From positions 19,625 to 83,624 of the forward strand of contig JAUIAO010000021.1 of the NCBI GenBank assembly GCA_030425425.1: 64,000 nt of DNA, read 5' to 3'. This stretch comes from Bacteroidia bacterium (GTDB taxonomy: Bacteria > Bacteroidota > Bacteroidia > Cytophagales > Cyclobacteriaceae). This document shows positions 18,653-26,078 of the stretch, one piece after another; the stretch's first letter is position 1; every line of letters starts with the position of its first letter. The notes beneath the pieces are model-generated. The model made no database searches and was not told where the DNA came from. It saw only the letters and a list, made by a program, of their open reading frames with translations. Made by a program: the position numbers and the translations under genes.

Positions 18653-18949
18653 TTAATCATTGCTAGAAAATAGACTTAGTAGTAGTATTCCTAATCCAAG
18701 ACCAATTAATCCACCTACAACCTTTGCCTCTGTATCAGTTCGATTCTCTTTTTGTTGTCTGGCATGGTAGAATTCTTCCCAAGAGCCAAATCCTGCTTTC
18801 CTAAGATAGGAAAAAATGTAGGTGTGAGTAAGCCCTCCAAATTTGAGTAACTCTTCATACCTCATATAGTCTTTTACTGTAGCAGTATTATACTCTATTT
18901 TCTGAGAGATCGTCTCTAGTTCATTTTTGATTTCAGCACTTATCATCAC
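18653..18949 (-). CDS. Small membrane-anchored protein
   Basis: A 98-residue protein with a soluble N-terminal helical part and a C-terminal membrane helix (VVGGLIGLGLGILLLSLF). The start overlaps the stop of the upstream coiled-coil gene by 4 bp (ATGA), so they are translationally coupled. Unknown family. Confidence 0.55.
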   Translation of the reverse strand: MMISAEIKNELETISQKIEYNTATVKDYMRYEELLKFGGLTHTYIFSYLRKAGFGSWEEFYHARQQKENRTDTEAKVVGGLIGLGLGILLLSLFSSND

Positions 18950-19200
18950 TCTCCAAGATTATGATTCTTACTTTTAATAAACGCCTGTAGGGCACCAACT
19001 GTTTTAGCTGCATCTATATTGGCATCATAAAGACGATCATCAAGTTTACCAAGTTTTTTCTCGCTATCAGCTATGGATTTCATGATGATTTCATGCTTTT
19101 TCTCCAAATCTATCATTCTTTTATCCAGAGCTTCGATTTTGGATTTGTAAGCTTCCTCAGCAAGTTTCATGACCAGTTTATTTAGCCACTTTATCTCCAT
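18946..19200 (-). CDS. Small coiled-coil protein
   Basis: An 84-residue, highly charged protein with heptad-like spacing across most of its length (IEALDKRMIDLEKKHEIIMK). It is second in the minus-strand operon that begins with the repressor, 46 bp downstream of it. Unknown function; it may be an accessory to the repressor. Confidence 0.5.
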   Translation of the reverse strand: MEIKWLNKLVMKLAEEAYKSKIEALDKRMIDLEKKHEIIMKSIADSEKKLGKLDDRLYDANIDAAKTVGALQAFIKSKNHNLGE

Positions 19201-19246
19201 CTGAATGTCTCTGTATTAAAGTTAACAATATTTACTCTTAAAAAAA

Positions 19247-19669
19247 TCACCCCAAAGCCTTCTCTATTCTCTCTAGCTTGTCCAGATACTTGGCTCTTTC
19301 AGCTTCACACTTTGCCAGCTTATCAAATACTATCGCTATCTGGTCTCGCAGCTCCTGGGCATGCTCCGGTGCTGTGTACGCATCCACCATACTCAGTATC
19401 TTCACCTGCAAGTCATTGTTCTCGGGGATATCCACATCGAGTACACGCAACATTCCTCCAGTACCCATGATTAACCAGTCAGGGTTTATAACGGGATATT
19501 GCGATAAAATTTTGGCGATTACATCTCCACTTATCTCGCTGTACAGGTTTTGACTCCTGAAATTAGAAGCTGACACACCCAAATTTTCAAAAAAATATTT
19601 TTTGCTAAATCCCTTGTAATCAATGAATTGCAAAATTCTTTCTTTTATGGGTGCTTTAATTTTAACCAT
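19247..19669 (-). CDS. HTH repressor, candidate lysogeny regulator
   Basis: A 140-residue protein. The N-terminal part (KERILQFIDYKGFSKKYFFENLGVSASNF) fits a phage-type helix-turn-helix repressor of Bacteroidota, with the VINPDWLIMGTGGML segment typical of such repressors. The C-terminal part is a coiled coil, likely for dimerisation. It is divergent from the early operon, with a 20-bp palindrome between them. Confidence 0.75.
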   Translation of the reverse strand: MVKIKAPIKERILQFIDYKGFSKKYFFENLGVSASNFRSQNLYSEISGDVIAKILSQYPVINPDWLIMGTGGMLRVLDVDIPENNDLQVKILSMVDAYTAPEHAQELRDQIAIVFDKLAKCEAERAKYLDKLERIEKALG

Positions 19670-19681
19670 ATAGTTTGTGAA

Positions 19682-19701
19682 AGTGATTATATTTAATCAC
19701 T
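19682..19701. promoter_or_regulatory. Palindromic operator between repressor and early operon
   Basis: AGTGATTA-TATT-TAATCACT, perfect 8-bp arms, lying 12 bp upstream of the repressor start. On the minus strand TATGTTTG (19720-19727) fits a -7 box for the repressor gene, which places the palindrome just downstream of its transcription start. Autoregulation is the simplest reading. Confidence 0.6.
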
Positions 19702-19737
19702 ATTGTACCAGATATTTAAACAAACATAGTAATAATC

Positions 19738-19968
19738 ATGCCAAAAAGACCCATCCCGATACTAGAAGCTACTGCCAATCAGATAGCCTATGTGCATGGG
19801 GTAAAGCGTATGAAAGTACACAATGCCAAGAAATTTGCCAGTAAAGACTGGGTGACATTTTTGGAGACAAAGGCAAAGATTGAAAACTATATAGAGTCTC
19901 TCAGAATGGAAGCAGTCAGAGAGGAGCGCAAAAAAAAGTATGCAGCTAAGAAGGCTGCCGAAGAATAG
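19738..19968 (+). CDS. Small basic protein, first early gene
   Basis: A 76-residue protein, strongly basic at the C-terminus (REERKKKYAAKKAAEE). It is divergent from the repressor, the position usually taken by a Cro-like or other early regulator, but no clear helix-turn-helix is visible. A hairpin with a T-rich tail follows at 20004. Confidence 0.55.
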   Translation: MPKRPIPILEATANQIAYVHGVKRMKVHNAKKFASKDWVTFLETKAKIENYIESLRMEAVREERKKKYAAKKAAEE

Positions 19969-20003
19969 GTTTAGGTAGTAGGTTAGGCGTATTCCATGCA
20001 CCC

Positions 20004-20036
20004 AGGGGAAGGCTGGTGAGCTTTCCCCCTGTTTTT
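20004..20036 (+). terminator. Terminator or attenuator in early operon
   Basis: GGGGAAGGC and GCTTTCCCC (one G-T pair) form a 9-bp stem around TGGTGA, followed by CTGTTTTTA. It separates the first early gene from the rest of the operon and may be a read-through control point. Confidence 0.55.
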
Positions 20037-20055
20037 ACCTACTGCTTTTTAGACA

Positions 20056-20313
20056 ATGAAATTCATTGGGAATATGAACACATTCGATTTGATGTACCTT
20101 CTACAAGAACACCTAGAGATGCACTCCATCCGGATGAAGCATTTGGTATCCAAAAGAGCCACCACAAAGGCAATGATGGACGAGCTGTTCCACATCAAAT
20201 CAATCAATCAAAGCCTCGATATGCTCTACACTCATTTCATCCATTACAGAAGTGAAGAGCTACCCGGTGAAGTCTATGAACAGATTGTGAAACATGTACC
20301 CATAGGATCATGA
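20056..20313 (+). CDS. Small hypothetical protein
   Basis: An 85-residue, mostly helical protein rich in Met and His (MNTFDLMYLLQEHLEMHS). Its stop overlaps the start of the next gene by 4 bp (ATGA). Unknown family. Confidence 0.55.
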   Translation: MKFIGNMNTFDLMYLLQEHLEMHSIRMKHLVSKRATTKAMMDELFHIKSINQSLDMLYTHFIHYRSEELPGEVYEQIVKHVPIGS

Positions 20314-20669
20314 CTCAGGAAGCATTAGACATATTCATGTCCGAGCTTAGGGACACCATCCAGTACCAGCAAAAAACCATACTGGAGCTTACCAATGAGG
20401 TAAAAGACCTTAAGGCTTCCATTCACAAGAACCATATAGAGGCACTATACACCGTGCCAGAAGTAGCCAGGATGATCAAGCTCTCAGAACGTCAGGTACG
20501 CAAGCTGTGTACGGAAGATGTGATAGAGCATGTGTTAGTTGGCTCACAGATCCGCATACCATCCTCTAAGCTCCAGGCATATCTGGACATACGAGGTGAG
20601 AAGATCAACCACAGATCTACAGATAAATACCATCCTAGAACCAAAAAACGCAAAGCCATGTCACCATAG
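20310..20669 (+). CDS. Excisionase-type HTH protein
   Basis: A 119-residue protein. An N-terminal coiled coil is followed by a MerR/excisionase-type helix-turn-helix: LYTVPEVARMIKLSERQVRKL, then a beta wing IRIPSSKLQAYLD. This is the HTH_17 layout common in Bacteroidota mobile elements. It probably serves as a directionality factor or transcription regulator. The C-terminal tail is basic. Confidence 0.7.
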   Translation: MTQEALDIFMSELRDTIQYQQKTILELTNEVKDLKASIHKNHIEALYTVPEVARMIKLSERQVRKLCTEDVIEHVLVGSQIRIPSSKLQAYLDIRGEKINHRSTDKYHPRTKKRKAMSP

Positions 20670-20705
20670 CAAAAGAAACCATACTTGGTATCAGACAAGT
20701 ACTGT

Positions 20706-20738
20706 GTGCGCACCCCCAAGTGCGTACGCAGTGTACAC
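20706..20738. promoter_or_regulatory. Cluster of three palindromes before winged-helix gene
   Basis: GTGCGCAC (20706-20713), TGCGTACGCA (20721-20730) and GTGTACAC (20731-20738), all perfect, within 33 bp in the 135-bp gap upstream of the 20805 gene. They are candidate binding sites for a dimeric protein, perhaps the winged-helix protein itself, or part of an origin. Confidence 0.4.
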
Positions 20739-20804
20739 AGCAACGAGTATAACACAAGTTAAACAATATACTCAAATGGAAGAGTTACGACTTTTTTACA
20801 CGAT

Positions 20805-21332
20805 ATGCCTACAACCAAATTAGACCCGAAACGGACTAGTATAAACCTTGCCAGTTGGCTCAAAGCGCACAATGAAAAGCATCCATACCAGGACAGAAAG
20901 AAGCGGATCAGAGGTGGAGCTTTACTCACTGCCAAGTGCATACTCAAAGACTTCATAAAAGCGTACGCACAGGGCAAAACCACGCAGGGGTATTACGAGA
21001 CCAGTACCAGCTTGATAGCCGAATACACCATGCAGAGTAGATCAGCAGTGCGTCGGCAGATCAAGCATCTGGAAGAGCAGGGGTTTATCGTGGACATACA
21101 GCGAGAGGGATTTGGCAACAACTATAAGATCAAGTTTGTGAATGAATTCTTTGAGTACATCACTGAGCAAGTGGATGAAATCAAGGATTCCGGCCAGCAG
21201 GTATCTGAGGAAATGACGGAGCAGATGTCAGAGAAGCTTATGCAGATGTATTCTGGCCGTCCACAGGACTATTTACAGGGACTTTCGAGGGGATTTCTGT
21301 CACCGACGAAGGAGCGCCGAAATACCTCGTAA
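20805..21332 (+). CDS. Winged-helix DNA-binding protein, possible replication protein
   Basis: A 175-residue protein with a winged helix in the middle (SLIAEYTMQSRSAVRRQIKHLEEQGFI, then a basic beta wing). The N-terminus is basic. The C-terminal 50 residues are acidic and rich in Glu and Gln. This layout is seen in phage replication-initiation and plasmid Rep-like proteins. It is followed by a GC-rich non-coding stretch that could be the origin. The role is inference. Confidence 0.6.
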   Translation: MPTTKLDPKRTSINLASWLKAHNEKHPYQDRKKRIRGGALLTAKCILKDFIKAYAQGKTTQGYYETSTSLIAEYTMQSRSAVRRQIKHLEEQGFIVDIQREGFGNNYKIKFVNEFFEYITEQVDEIKDSGQQVSEEMTEQMSEKLMQMYSGRPQDYLQGLSRGFLSPTKERRNTS

Positions 21333-21708
21333 TCGCTTTTTTAAAAACCGAAGTGTAGCAAGATGCTACACACACTTTGGAGAATAAGGAAAACTACTAA
21401 AAGGACTTTAAAGAGCTTTAAAGAAGATGTTAACGGTTTCAGGACTTAAAAGACAAAAAAGTTGGCGTTTGCCGATGAACCAACAAGGAGCGGGATTTCG
21501 CATCCCCCCAATGGATTCTGCTTTGATGAAAAAAAGAAAAGGAGGTTGCGGCGGGCGCGGCGGGCACAAAAAAACCTCGAACCCGAGAGGGGCTGAGGTG
21601 TCAAATTCTTGCAGTATTCATCATCGTGGTGAGACGCCAAACCCAGGGCACGACCGTATGGCAATTTTAGTGAAAAACTACCCTACAACCAATAAAAACG
21701 CATAAAAT
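21333..21708. other. Structured, GC-rich region without a convincing gene
   Basis: It opens with a stem (GTGTAGCA-AGA-TGCTACAC, 21352-21370, extendable with flanking AAGTGT/ACACTT). At 21530-21570 there is a very GC-rich run, then ACCTC...GAGGT (21574-21599) with inner ACCC/GGGG pairing. A 92-codon open frame at 21427-21705 is low-complexity and looks accidental. Candidates are an origin of replication or a structured RNA. Confidence 0.4.
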
Positions 21709-22077
21709 ATGTGTGCTAAGAAATCTAAACTACTATCACCTGACTACAAAAAATCACTGTTCAAAGTGAAGATCTATTACGCAGATGGAGGTGAGAAAAC
21801 CTATTTCTCTTACGACTTTGAGCATGAGCGAAAAGAGTTTGAAGAGAGAGATTCTGAAGATTACATAAGGGATCTAAGAACCTTGGGCTATCAGTTTTTT
21901 GGTAGATACAATGGTTTCCGCAAGCAATATGAGCATGTAGATAAAGTGGTCGAACAGGGTTTAGTCGTTCGGGCGATCATCTATGCCAATCAAGTGTATG
22001 AGCAAAATGAGCATGGATTCATGCCTATGCGAATACTACAAATCAATACAGAAATCCAAACTAGTGTAGAGCAATGA
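21709..22077 (+). CDS. Hypothetical early protein
   Basis: A 122-residue soluble protein with a basic N-terminus and a KVKIYYADGGEKTYFSYD strand-rich start. Its stop overlaps the following start by 4 bp. This begins a run of small, tightly packed early genes. Unknown family. Confidence 0.6.
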   Translation: MCAKKSKLLSPDYKKSLFKVKIYYADGGEKTYFSYDFEHERKEFEERDSEDYIRDLRTLGYQFFGRYNGFRKQYEHVDKVVEQGLVVRAIIYANQVYEQNEHGFMPMRILQINTEIQTSVEQ

Positions 22078-22409
22078 TAGAAGTACTCTCCAACGAAAAG
22101 CACAAAGCCAGAAAAGAGCATGTCTGCTACTTCTGTGGTGACACCATCAAGAAAGGCACTGTCTATAACCGTCAGGATGGGAAGTTTGACGGTGATTGGT
22201 ACACTGTGAAAACACACATATCATGTTCTGAATTGGCGGTGAAGTTGGATATGTATGATAATGGTGAAGATGGTTTGACTAATCATGAGTTTAGGGACAT
22301 TGTCAATGAGAAGTTCGAAGAGTTACTTCCTGAATTTGAAATGAAAACCACTTTCCGGTCACGGCTGGATGTGGTGAAAATGCAAGTCTTATTCGGTGAG
22401 GAATCATGA
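22074..22409 (+). CDS. Zinc-ribbon-like early protein
   Basis: A 111-residue protein with a putative zinc site made of HVCYFCGD and THISCSEL (C-x2-C ... H-x3-C). Such small proteins are common in phage early regions. It is coupled by 4-bp overlaps to genes on both sides. Confidence 0.65.
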   Translation: MIEVLSNEKHKARKEHVCYFCGDTIKKGTVYNRQDGKFDGDWYTVKTHISCSELAVKLDMYDNGEDGLTNHEFRDIVNEKFEELLPEFEMKTTFRSRLDVVKMQVLFGEES

Positions 22410-22582
22410 TACATGTACGCACTCAGCTAATCCCGATCCCTAAGACAGACCAATGGGCAAATATCATCCACTTCAAGGATATCAACGGGTTTATCTCCAC
22501 CTATCAGAGCGATGCGTACGCAACCAAGCGTATAGCCAGAGTAGCAGCCAAAAAGAAACGAATTGAAATTTTAAACCAATAA
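22406..22582 (+). CDS. Small basic early protein, 58 residues
   Basis: MIHVRTQLIPIPKTDQWAN and so on, ending AAKKKRIEILNQ. The ATG overlaps the previous stop by 4 bp (ATGA) and the stop is 4 bp before the next ATG, so the frame fits the operon exactly. Unknown function. Confidence 0.6.
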   Translation: MIHVRTQLIPIPKTDQWANIIHFKDINGFISTYQSDAYATKRIARVAAKKKRIEILNQ

Positions 22583-22586
22583 CAAG

Positions 22587-22898
22587 ATGAAAGTAATCAA
22601 ACCAGGACTTACCTACGATCTACAGAATTTAGACAATTCTGAGGCACTTCAAAGAATCCAATTCCCGCACAAGGAGCCAAATCCAGATGGATCAAAAAAC
22701 TTGATAACCATTCAGGATGGCACTACCAATGAAGAAGTGATTAGAATGCTAATCGACAGGCTAAACTATCAGCATTCGAAATTTCCTTCTCGTGAAACAG
22801 CCCTTGCAATCACTAAACAGGAAGAAAGTCTCATGTGGCTCGAAAAGCGTACTGCAGACAGAAAAAAGAGAGGTGTAGAAGGTCAACACAAAGCGTAA
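22587..22898 (+). CDS. Acb2/Tad1-like protein, candidate anti-CBASS/Thoeris sponge
   Basis: A 103-residue protein. The C-terminal 70 residues (ITIQDGTTNEEVIRMLIDRL ... SRETALAITKQEESLMWLEK ... KKRGVEGQH) match, from memory, the phage family annotated as Acb2/Tad1-domain proteins. Characterised members form oligomers that sequester cyclic nucleotide or gcADPR immune signals. The conserved Arg-Glu-x-Ala-Leu-Ala-x-Thr-Lys and Trp-Leu positions are present. It lies in the early operon, as counter-defence genes often do. Ligand-binding residues were not checked against a structure. Confidence 0.6.
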   Translation: MKVIKPGLTYDLQNLDNSEALQRIQFPHKEPNPDGSKNLITIQDGTTNEEVIRMLIDRLNYQHSKFPSRETALAITKQEESLMWLEKRTADRKKRGVEGQHKA

Positions 22899-22902
22899 AA
22901 CC

Positions 22903-23256
22903 ATGAAAATCAACAAAATAAGCTATCAAACAGAGCTGGCATTGCCAAACGGTCAGACAGAAACCTACCGTGTAGAGGCTATTTTAGAGAAATCGGACAA
23001 TCACAAGGTGGCACTAGCCAGACTGAAAGATGAAACCAAAAAGGCAATAGAATTTAGTCAGGCAGTACCTCAGTACATGACTTGTGTCAACACAATGCTT
23101 GAGAGCAAAGACGATCAGCAGGTAAAAAATGCTGAATTGAGGATAGAAGAGCTACAAAAGCGGTTTTCAACTCAATCTTTCTATGACTATCGCCACATGG
23201 AGATTGCTCATGGAAGAAAAGGAATCATTGGTAGGATCAAAAACCTGTTTTCGTGA
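22903..23256 (+). CDS. Hypothetical early protein
   Basis: A 117-residue soluble protein with a beta-rich N-terminal half (ELALPNGQTETYRVEAILEK), a helical middle and a basic C-terminus (GRKGIIGRIKNLF). Its stop overlaps the SET-domain gene start by 4 bp. Unknown family. Confidence 0.55.
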   Translation: MKINKISYQTELALPNGQTETYRVEAILEKSDNHKVALARLKDETKKAIEFSQAVPQYMTCVNTMLESKDDQQVKNAELRIEELQKRFSTQSFYDYRHMEIAHGRKGIIGRIKNLFS

Positions 23257-23591
23257 TGACGATCAGATTAGAATCCAAAGAGAGTACCATCCCAGGCGCA
23301 GGGATGGGACTTTTCACAAAAGATTTCATACCTGCCAATTCCATCTTATTTCCATCCTTCTCTTGGAATGGACAGATGAATGGCAAGTTTGACCAGGACT
23401 ATGACCAGAATGCCAAAAACCGCATGGTCAACCACAGCGAAATGCCAAACCTGACCAGTTTTTGGGATGGGGCAGTGATGTGGAAAAAGACTAAGCGCGA
23501 TATCAAAGCAGGTGAGGAGCTATTCTCTGACTACCGTCACACCATGAGCATACTGCCATATCCACCATCAAAGAGTTTTCTCGATTTCTAA
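23253..23591 (+). CDS. SET-domain protein
   Basis: A 112-residue protein that fits a minimal SET domain: N-terminal STIPGAGMGLFTKDFIPANS, the pseudoknot segment MVNHSEMPNLT (compare RFxNHSCxPN) and DIKAGEELFSDYR (compare GEELTYDY). SET proteins use S-adenosylmethionine to methylate lysine. No pre- or post-SET zinc Cys cluster is present. In this context the target could be a host or virion protein, but nothing in the sequence shows which. Confidence 0.68.
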   Translation: MMTIRLESKESTIPGAGMGLFTKDFIPANSILFPSFSWNGQMNGKFDQDYDQNAKNRMVNHSEMPNLTSFWDGAVMWKKTKRDIKAGEELFSDYRHTMSILPYPPSKSFLDF

Positions 23592-23610
23592 ACCATAATC
23601 ACTAGCAACA

Positions 23611-23829
23611 ATGACAAAAGTAACAGCAATCGCCACCATCAATCAGCAAATGGAAGTATCAGTACCGATCGAACAGGTGAGTACAGATGACATGATCAGA
23701 GAGCTACGCCGTAGAGGATGTACGGCTATCAAGCATGTATTGGTAGATGAGCAAATGAAGTGGCAAGAGGTAGAAAAGCACATCGATAGATACACATGGA
23801 ACGAATTAGCGGACTTACTCGATAAGTGA
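23611..23829 (+). CDS. Hypothetical early protein
   Basis: A 72-residue small acidic/basic protein (VSTDDMIRELRRRGCTAIKH). Coupled to the next gene by a 4-bp overlap. Unknown family. Confidence 0.5.
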   Translation: MTKVTAIATINQQMEVSVPIEQVSTDDMIRELRRRGCTAIKHVLVDEQMKWQEVEKHIDRYTWNELADLLDK

Positions 23830-24170
23830 TGATCATCTTTCAGAATGTACCACCAGTAGAGCTTAGCCGTCAGGATCTGGACGATGTACTCACCAATATC
23901 TATGAGTACATCGCCGAGACCGGACGAACTATTACCTACTCTGACATAGTGACCACTGACAGGGCAAAAGGAATCTGGAAAAAGCTGGAAAAGAAATCAC
24001 AGAAGCTTTATGAAAAAAAGCAGGGTAAATCGACTAAGGTCACCTTCGAAAGGATAGAGGTTTATGTACTCAGCTATATCATCAAAAACTCACCTGCTAC
24101 CAATGGAGGGCAGAAACTACTGGCAGAATTCGGAAGACACACAGACATTGAAAAAATAATATTTGTATGA
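23826..24170 (+). CDS. Hypothetical early protein
   Basis: A 114-residue soluble helical protein with a lysine-rich centre (GIWKKLEKKSQKLYEKKQGK). 4-bp overlaps on both sides place it firmly in the operon. Unknown family. Confidence 0.5.
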   Translation: MMIIFQNVPPVELSRQDLDDVLTNIYEYIAETGRTITYSDIVTTDRAKGIWKKLEKKSQKLYEKKQGKSTKVTFERIEVYVLSYIIKNSPATNGGQKLLAEFGRHTDIEKIIFV

Positions 24171-24487
24171 CAAAGGTTATCATTTTATTACTCGCCTTTC
24201 ATGGCCTCAGTTCACTCACCACACTTGGGTGGCTCATCTACAACTACGGCACAGAAAGCGTACTCAGCCTACTTCTCACATTGATCTATCAGCGGCCTAT
24301 GGTTGTGATTATGCCTATCAGTGCGGATGATAATAATACGCTGGTTTTCAATGTAACCAATGGGAAAACAGCACTAGAAATGGCCGATCATTTAGAAGTT
24401 TCAGCAGCGGGAATCCGCGAAAACCTGAAAGATCAATACAACATGGACGAATTGGTCAAATCAGTCAAAAAGGACATTCTCAAATAA
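24167..24487 (+). CDS. Membrane-anchored hypothetical protein
   Basis: A 106-residue protein with hydrophobic segments at about 4-26 and 30-52 and a soluble C-terminal part (FNVTNGKTALEMADHLEVS). It might insert as a hairpin. Unknown function. Confidence 0.5.
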   Translation: MTKVIILLLAFHGLSSLTTLGWLIYNYGTESVLSLLLTLIYQRPMVVIMPISADDNNTLVFNVTNGKTALEMADHLEVSAAGIRENLKDQYNMDELVKSVKKDILK

Positions 24488-24517
24488 TCAAAATCAGTAA
24501 CAATCAAATTTTATAAT

Positions 24518-24961
24518 ATGTATTTCCAAGTAACAATCAAACACAATGTAGAGCAGGAAGATGGAATGCTCAAGCAAGTCAATGAACAATTCCTTCTGGA
24601 TGCTATCAGCTTCACAGAGGCCGAAACAAGATCGTATGAATTTGCCGAGGATATGGTGCAAGGTGAATTCACAGTAGTGGACATTAAGCACAAAAAGACC
24701 ATCGTGGATGTAATAGCTGAAGATGGAGGTGATAAGTTCTGGTTGGTCAAATTCAAGTATCTATCTGTAGATGGTGATTCTGATAAGCAGAAGACTATCA
24801 CTAATCAGATCCTTGTGAATGCCGATACCCTGGAGACAGCAAACAATCTGATTAAGGAATACAATAGTCAGATGCTAGTCCCGTACGAAGTGTACGCAAT
24901 CACGGAAACCAAGATTGTAGAATTCATACCATACGTGAAGGATGAAGAAGTTAGCGAATAA
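24518..24961 (+). CDS. DUF4494 family protein
   Basis: A 147-residue protein with the family start YFQVTIKHNVEQEDGMLKQV followed by EQFLLDAISFTEAETR, which I recognise from DUF4494, a family mainly in Bacteroidota and their phages. Function unknown. Its 3' end overlaps the next gene by 20 bp. Confidence 0.68.
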   Translation: MYFQVTIKHNVEQEDGMLKQVNEQFLLDAISFTEAETRSYEFAEDMVQGEFTVVDIKHKKTIVDVIAEDGGDKFWLVKFKYLSVDGDSDKQKTITNQILVNADTLETANNLIKEYNSQMLVPYEVYAITETKIVEFIPYVKDEEVSE

Positions 24962-25640
24962 GCTCAACTCACTTTCGGCCATTATGACACCTATGCTCAT
25001 GCTCATAATGGCCGTATGGATAGAGTCAGGGATTTTGTTTTACAGAGCCTTGAAGGACTCTATGGAAGATCCGTTTAGATGGGCAGCTTCTATACTCTTC
25101 GGTTTTTCGGTGGCCATGCCAATACTCCTCACATCGATCCATACGGAGATACTACCAGGAGTGAAGATAGCAGGTAAGAAGATAGGCTTTCCAGAACTAT
25201 TCGGGCTATTCAGTACCATTTTGGTATTGATGCTTTTTGATGTGTTTGCTACCAGAGAGCGACATGTAAGTTGGTACGTTTTAGTTGGTTTCCTTTCAGT
25301 ATTCATTGGATTGATAGACTATCTGTACGCACACCTGTACGTAGGGAAGCAAAAAGCAGACAGTGACGAAATCAACACGCAGAGAGAACTAGAGCATAAA
25401 ACTACGATGCTAGAAGATGCTCAGCTGCAACTCGAAGAGTATCACGAGAAACTTTTGGAAGCCACCAAGAGACACAAAGCGTCTCAACTGAGACTCAATG
25501 AAGCTCATGAAAAGCTCAATGAGATAGAGGAAAAGTTTACCTGTCCATACTGCAAAGAAGTACTGGAGATCAAACCAGGCAATGCCCTGAAAAACCACAA
25601 ACATAGGTGTGATAAAAACCCCAGTAATCAGCAGTTATGA
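24942..25640 (+). CDS. Membrane protein with coiled coil and zinc finger
   Basis: A 232-residue protein: four hydrophobic segments in residues 10-130, a long coiled coil at about 140-200 and a C-terminal C2H2-like finger (CPYCKEVL ... HKHRC). A membrane anchor carrying a zinc finger suggests it might tether DNA or a protein complex at the membrane. No family recognised. Confidence 0.55.
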   Translation: MKKLANKLNSLSAIMTPMLMLIMAVWIESGILFYRALKDSMEDPFRWAASILFGFSVAMPILLTSIHTEILPGVKIAGKKIGFPELFGLFSTILVLMLFDVFATRERHVSWYVLVGFLSVFIGLIDYLYAHLYVGKQKADSDEINTQRELEHKTTMLEDAQLQLEEYHEKLLEATKRHKASQLRLNEAHEKLNEIEEKFTCPYCKEVLEIKPGNALKNHKHRCDKNPSNQQL

Positions 25641-26074
25641 AAACCTATGTACTCATGTTAGCGAGGCAGTTTCCTAGCTACCACAAAAGAAAAGGGCAGC
25701 CTACCGATTTCATTCAGAAATATAAGGATGTAGAGAAGATCCATACCATCCGAGAAAACTACGAGCTATGGAAAAAGCGGATCGATGAAGTGAATGAAGG
25801 AATAGCCGTGCTATCTCTCAGATATTGGAGTGGTGAACCATATAAATCCAAACAAATAGAGTTTGACCGACTAGGTGGTAATGATGTAGGGATTCAGAAA
25901 TTGACTTTTCAAGTCTTTTCCTCATTTAATAAGAAGATTATCATTCCAAGTTTTGATATCGATGAGATAGCAAAAAATGACGGGCTGAGAAAAGATGATT
26001 TTCGAGAATGGTTCAAAAAAGCCGACTTCACTAAGCCAATGGCCATTATTCACTTCACATCATTTAGATACTAA
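25637..26074 (+). CDS. ASCH/PUA-like phage protein
   Basis: A 145-residue protein. The start MKTYVLMLARQFPSYHKRKG, followed by KIHTIRENYELWKKRIDEV and LSLRYWSGEPYKSKQIEF, resembles a Bacteroidota phage family with an ASCH-like (PUA-type) fold. ASCH domains bind RNA or modified nucleotides. The ATG overlaps the preceding stop by 4 bp. Confidence 0.6.
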   Translation: MKTYVLMLARQFPSYHKRKGQPTDFIQKYKDVEKIHTIRENYELWKKRIDEVNEGIAVLSLRYWSGEPYKSKQIEFDRLGGNDVGIQKLTFQVFSSFNKKIIIPSFDIDEIAKNDGLRKDDFREWFKKADFTKPMAIIHFTSFRY

Positions 26075-26078
26075 TCCA

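Noticed and set aside
21427..21705. A 92-codon frame in the GC-rich early interval
   Set aside because: The translation is low-complexity and Arg/Gly/Cys-rich with no domain; the DNA looks structured and non-coding.
25995..26078. An earlier start for the cytosine methyltransferase
   Set aside because: It would overlap the preceding gene by 80 bp; ATG 26079 directly precedes motif I at the family's usual distance.
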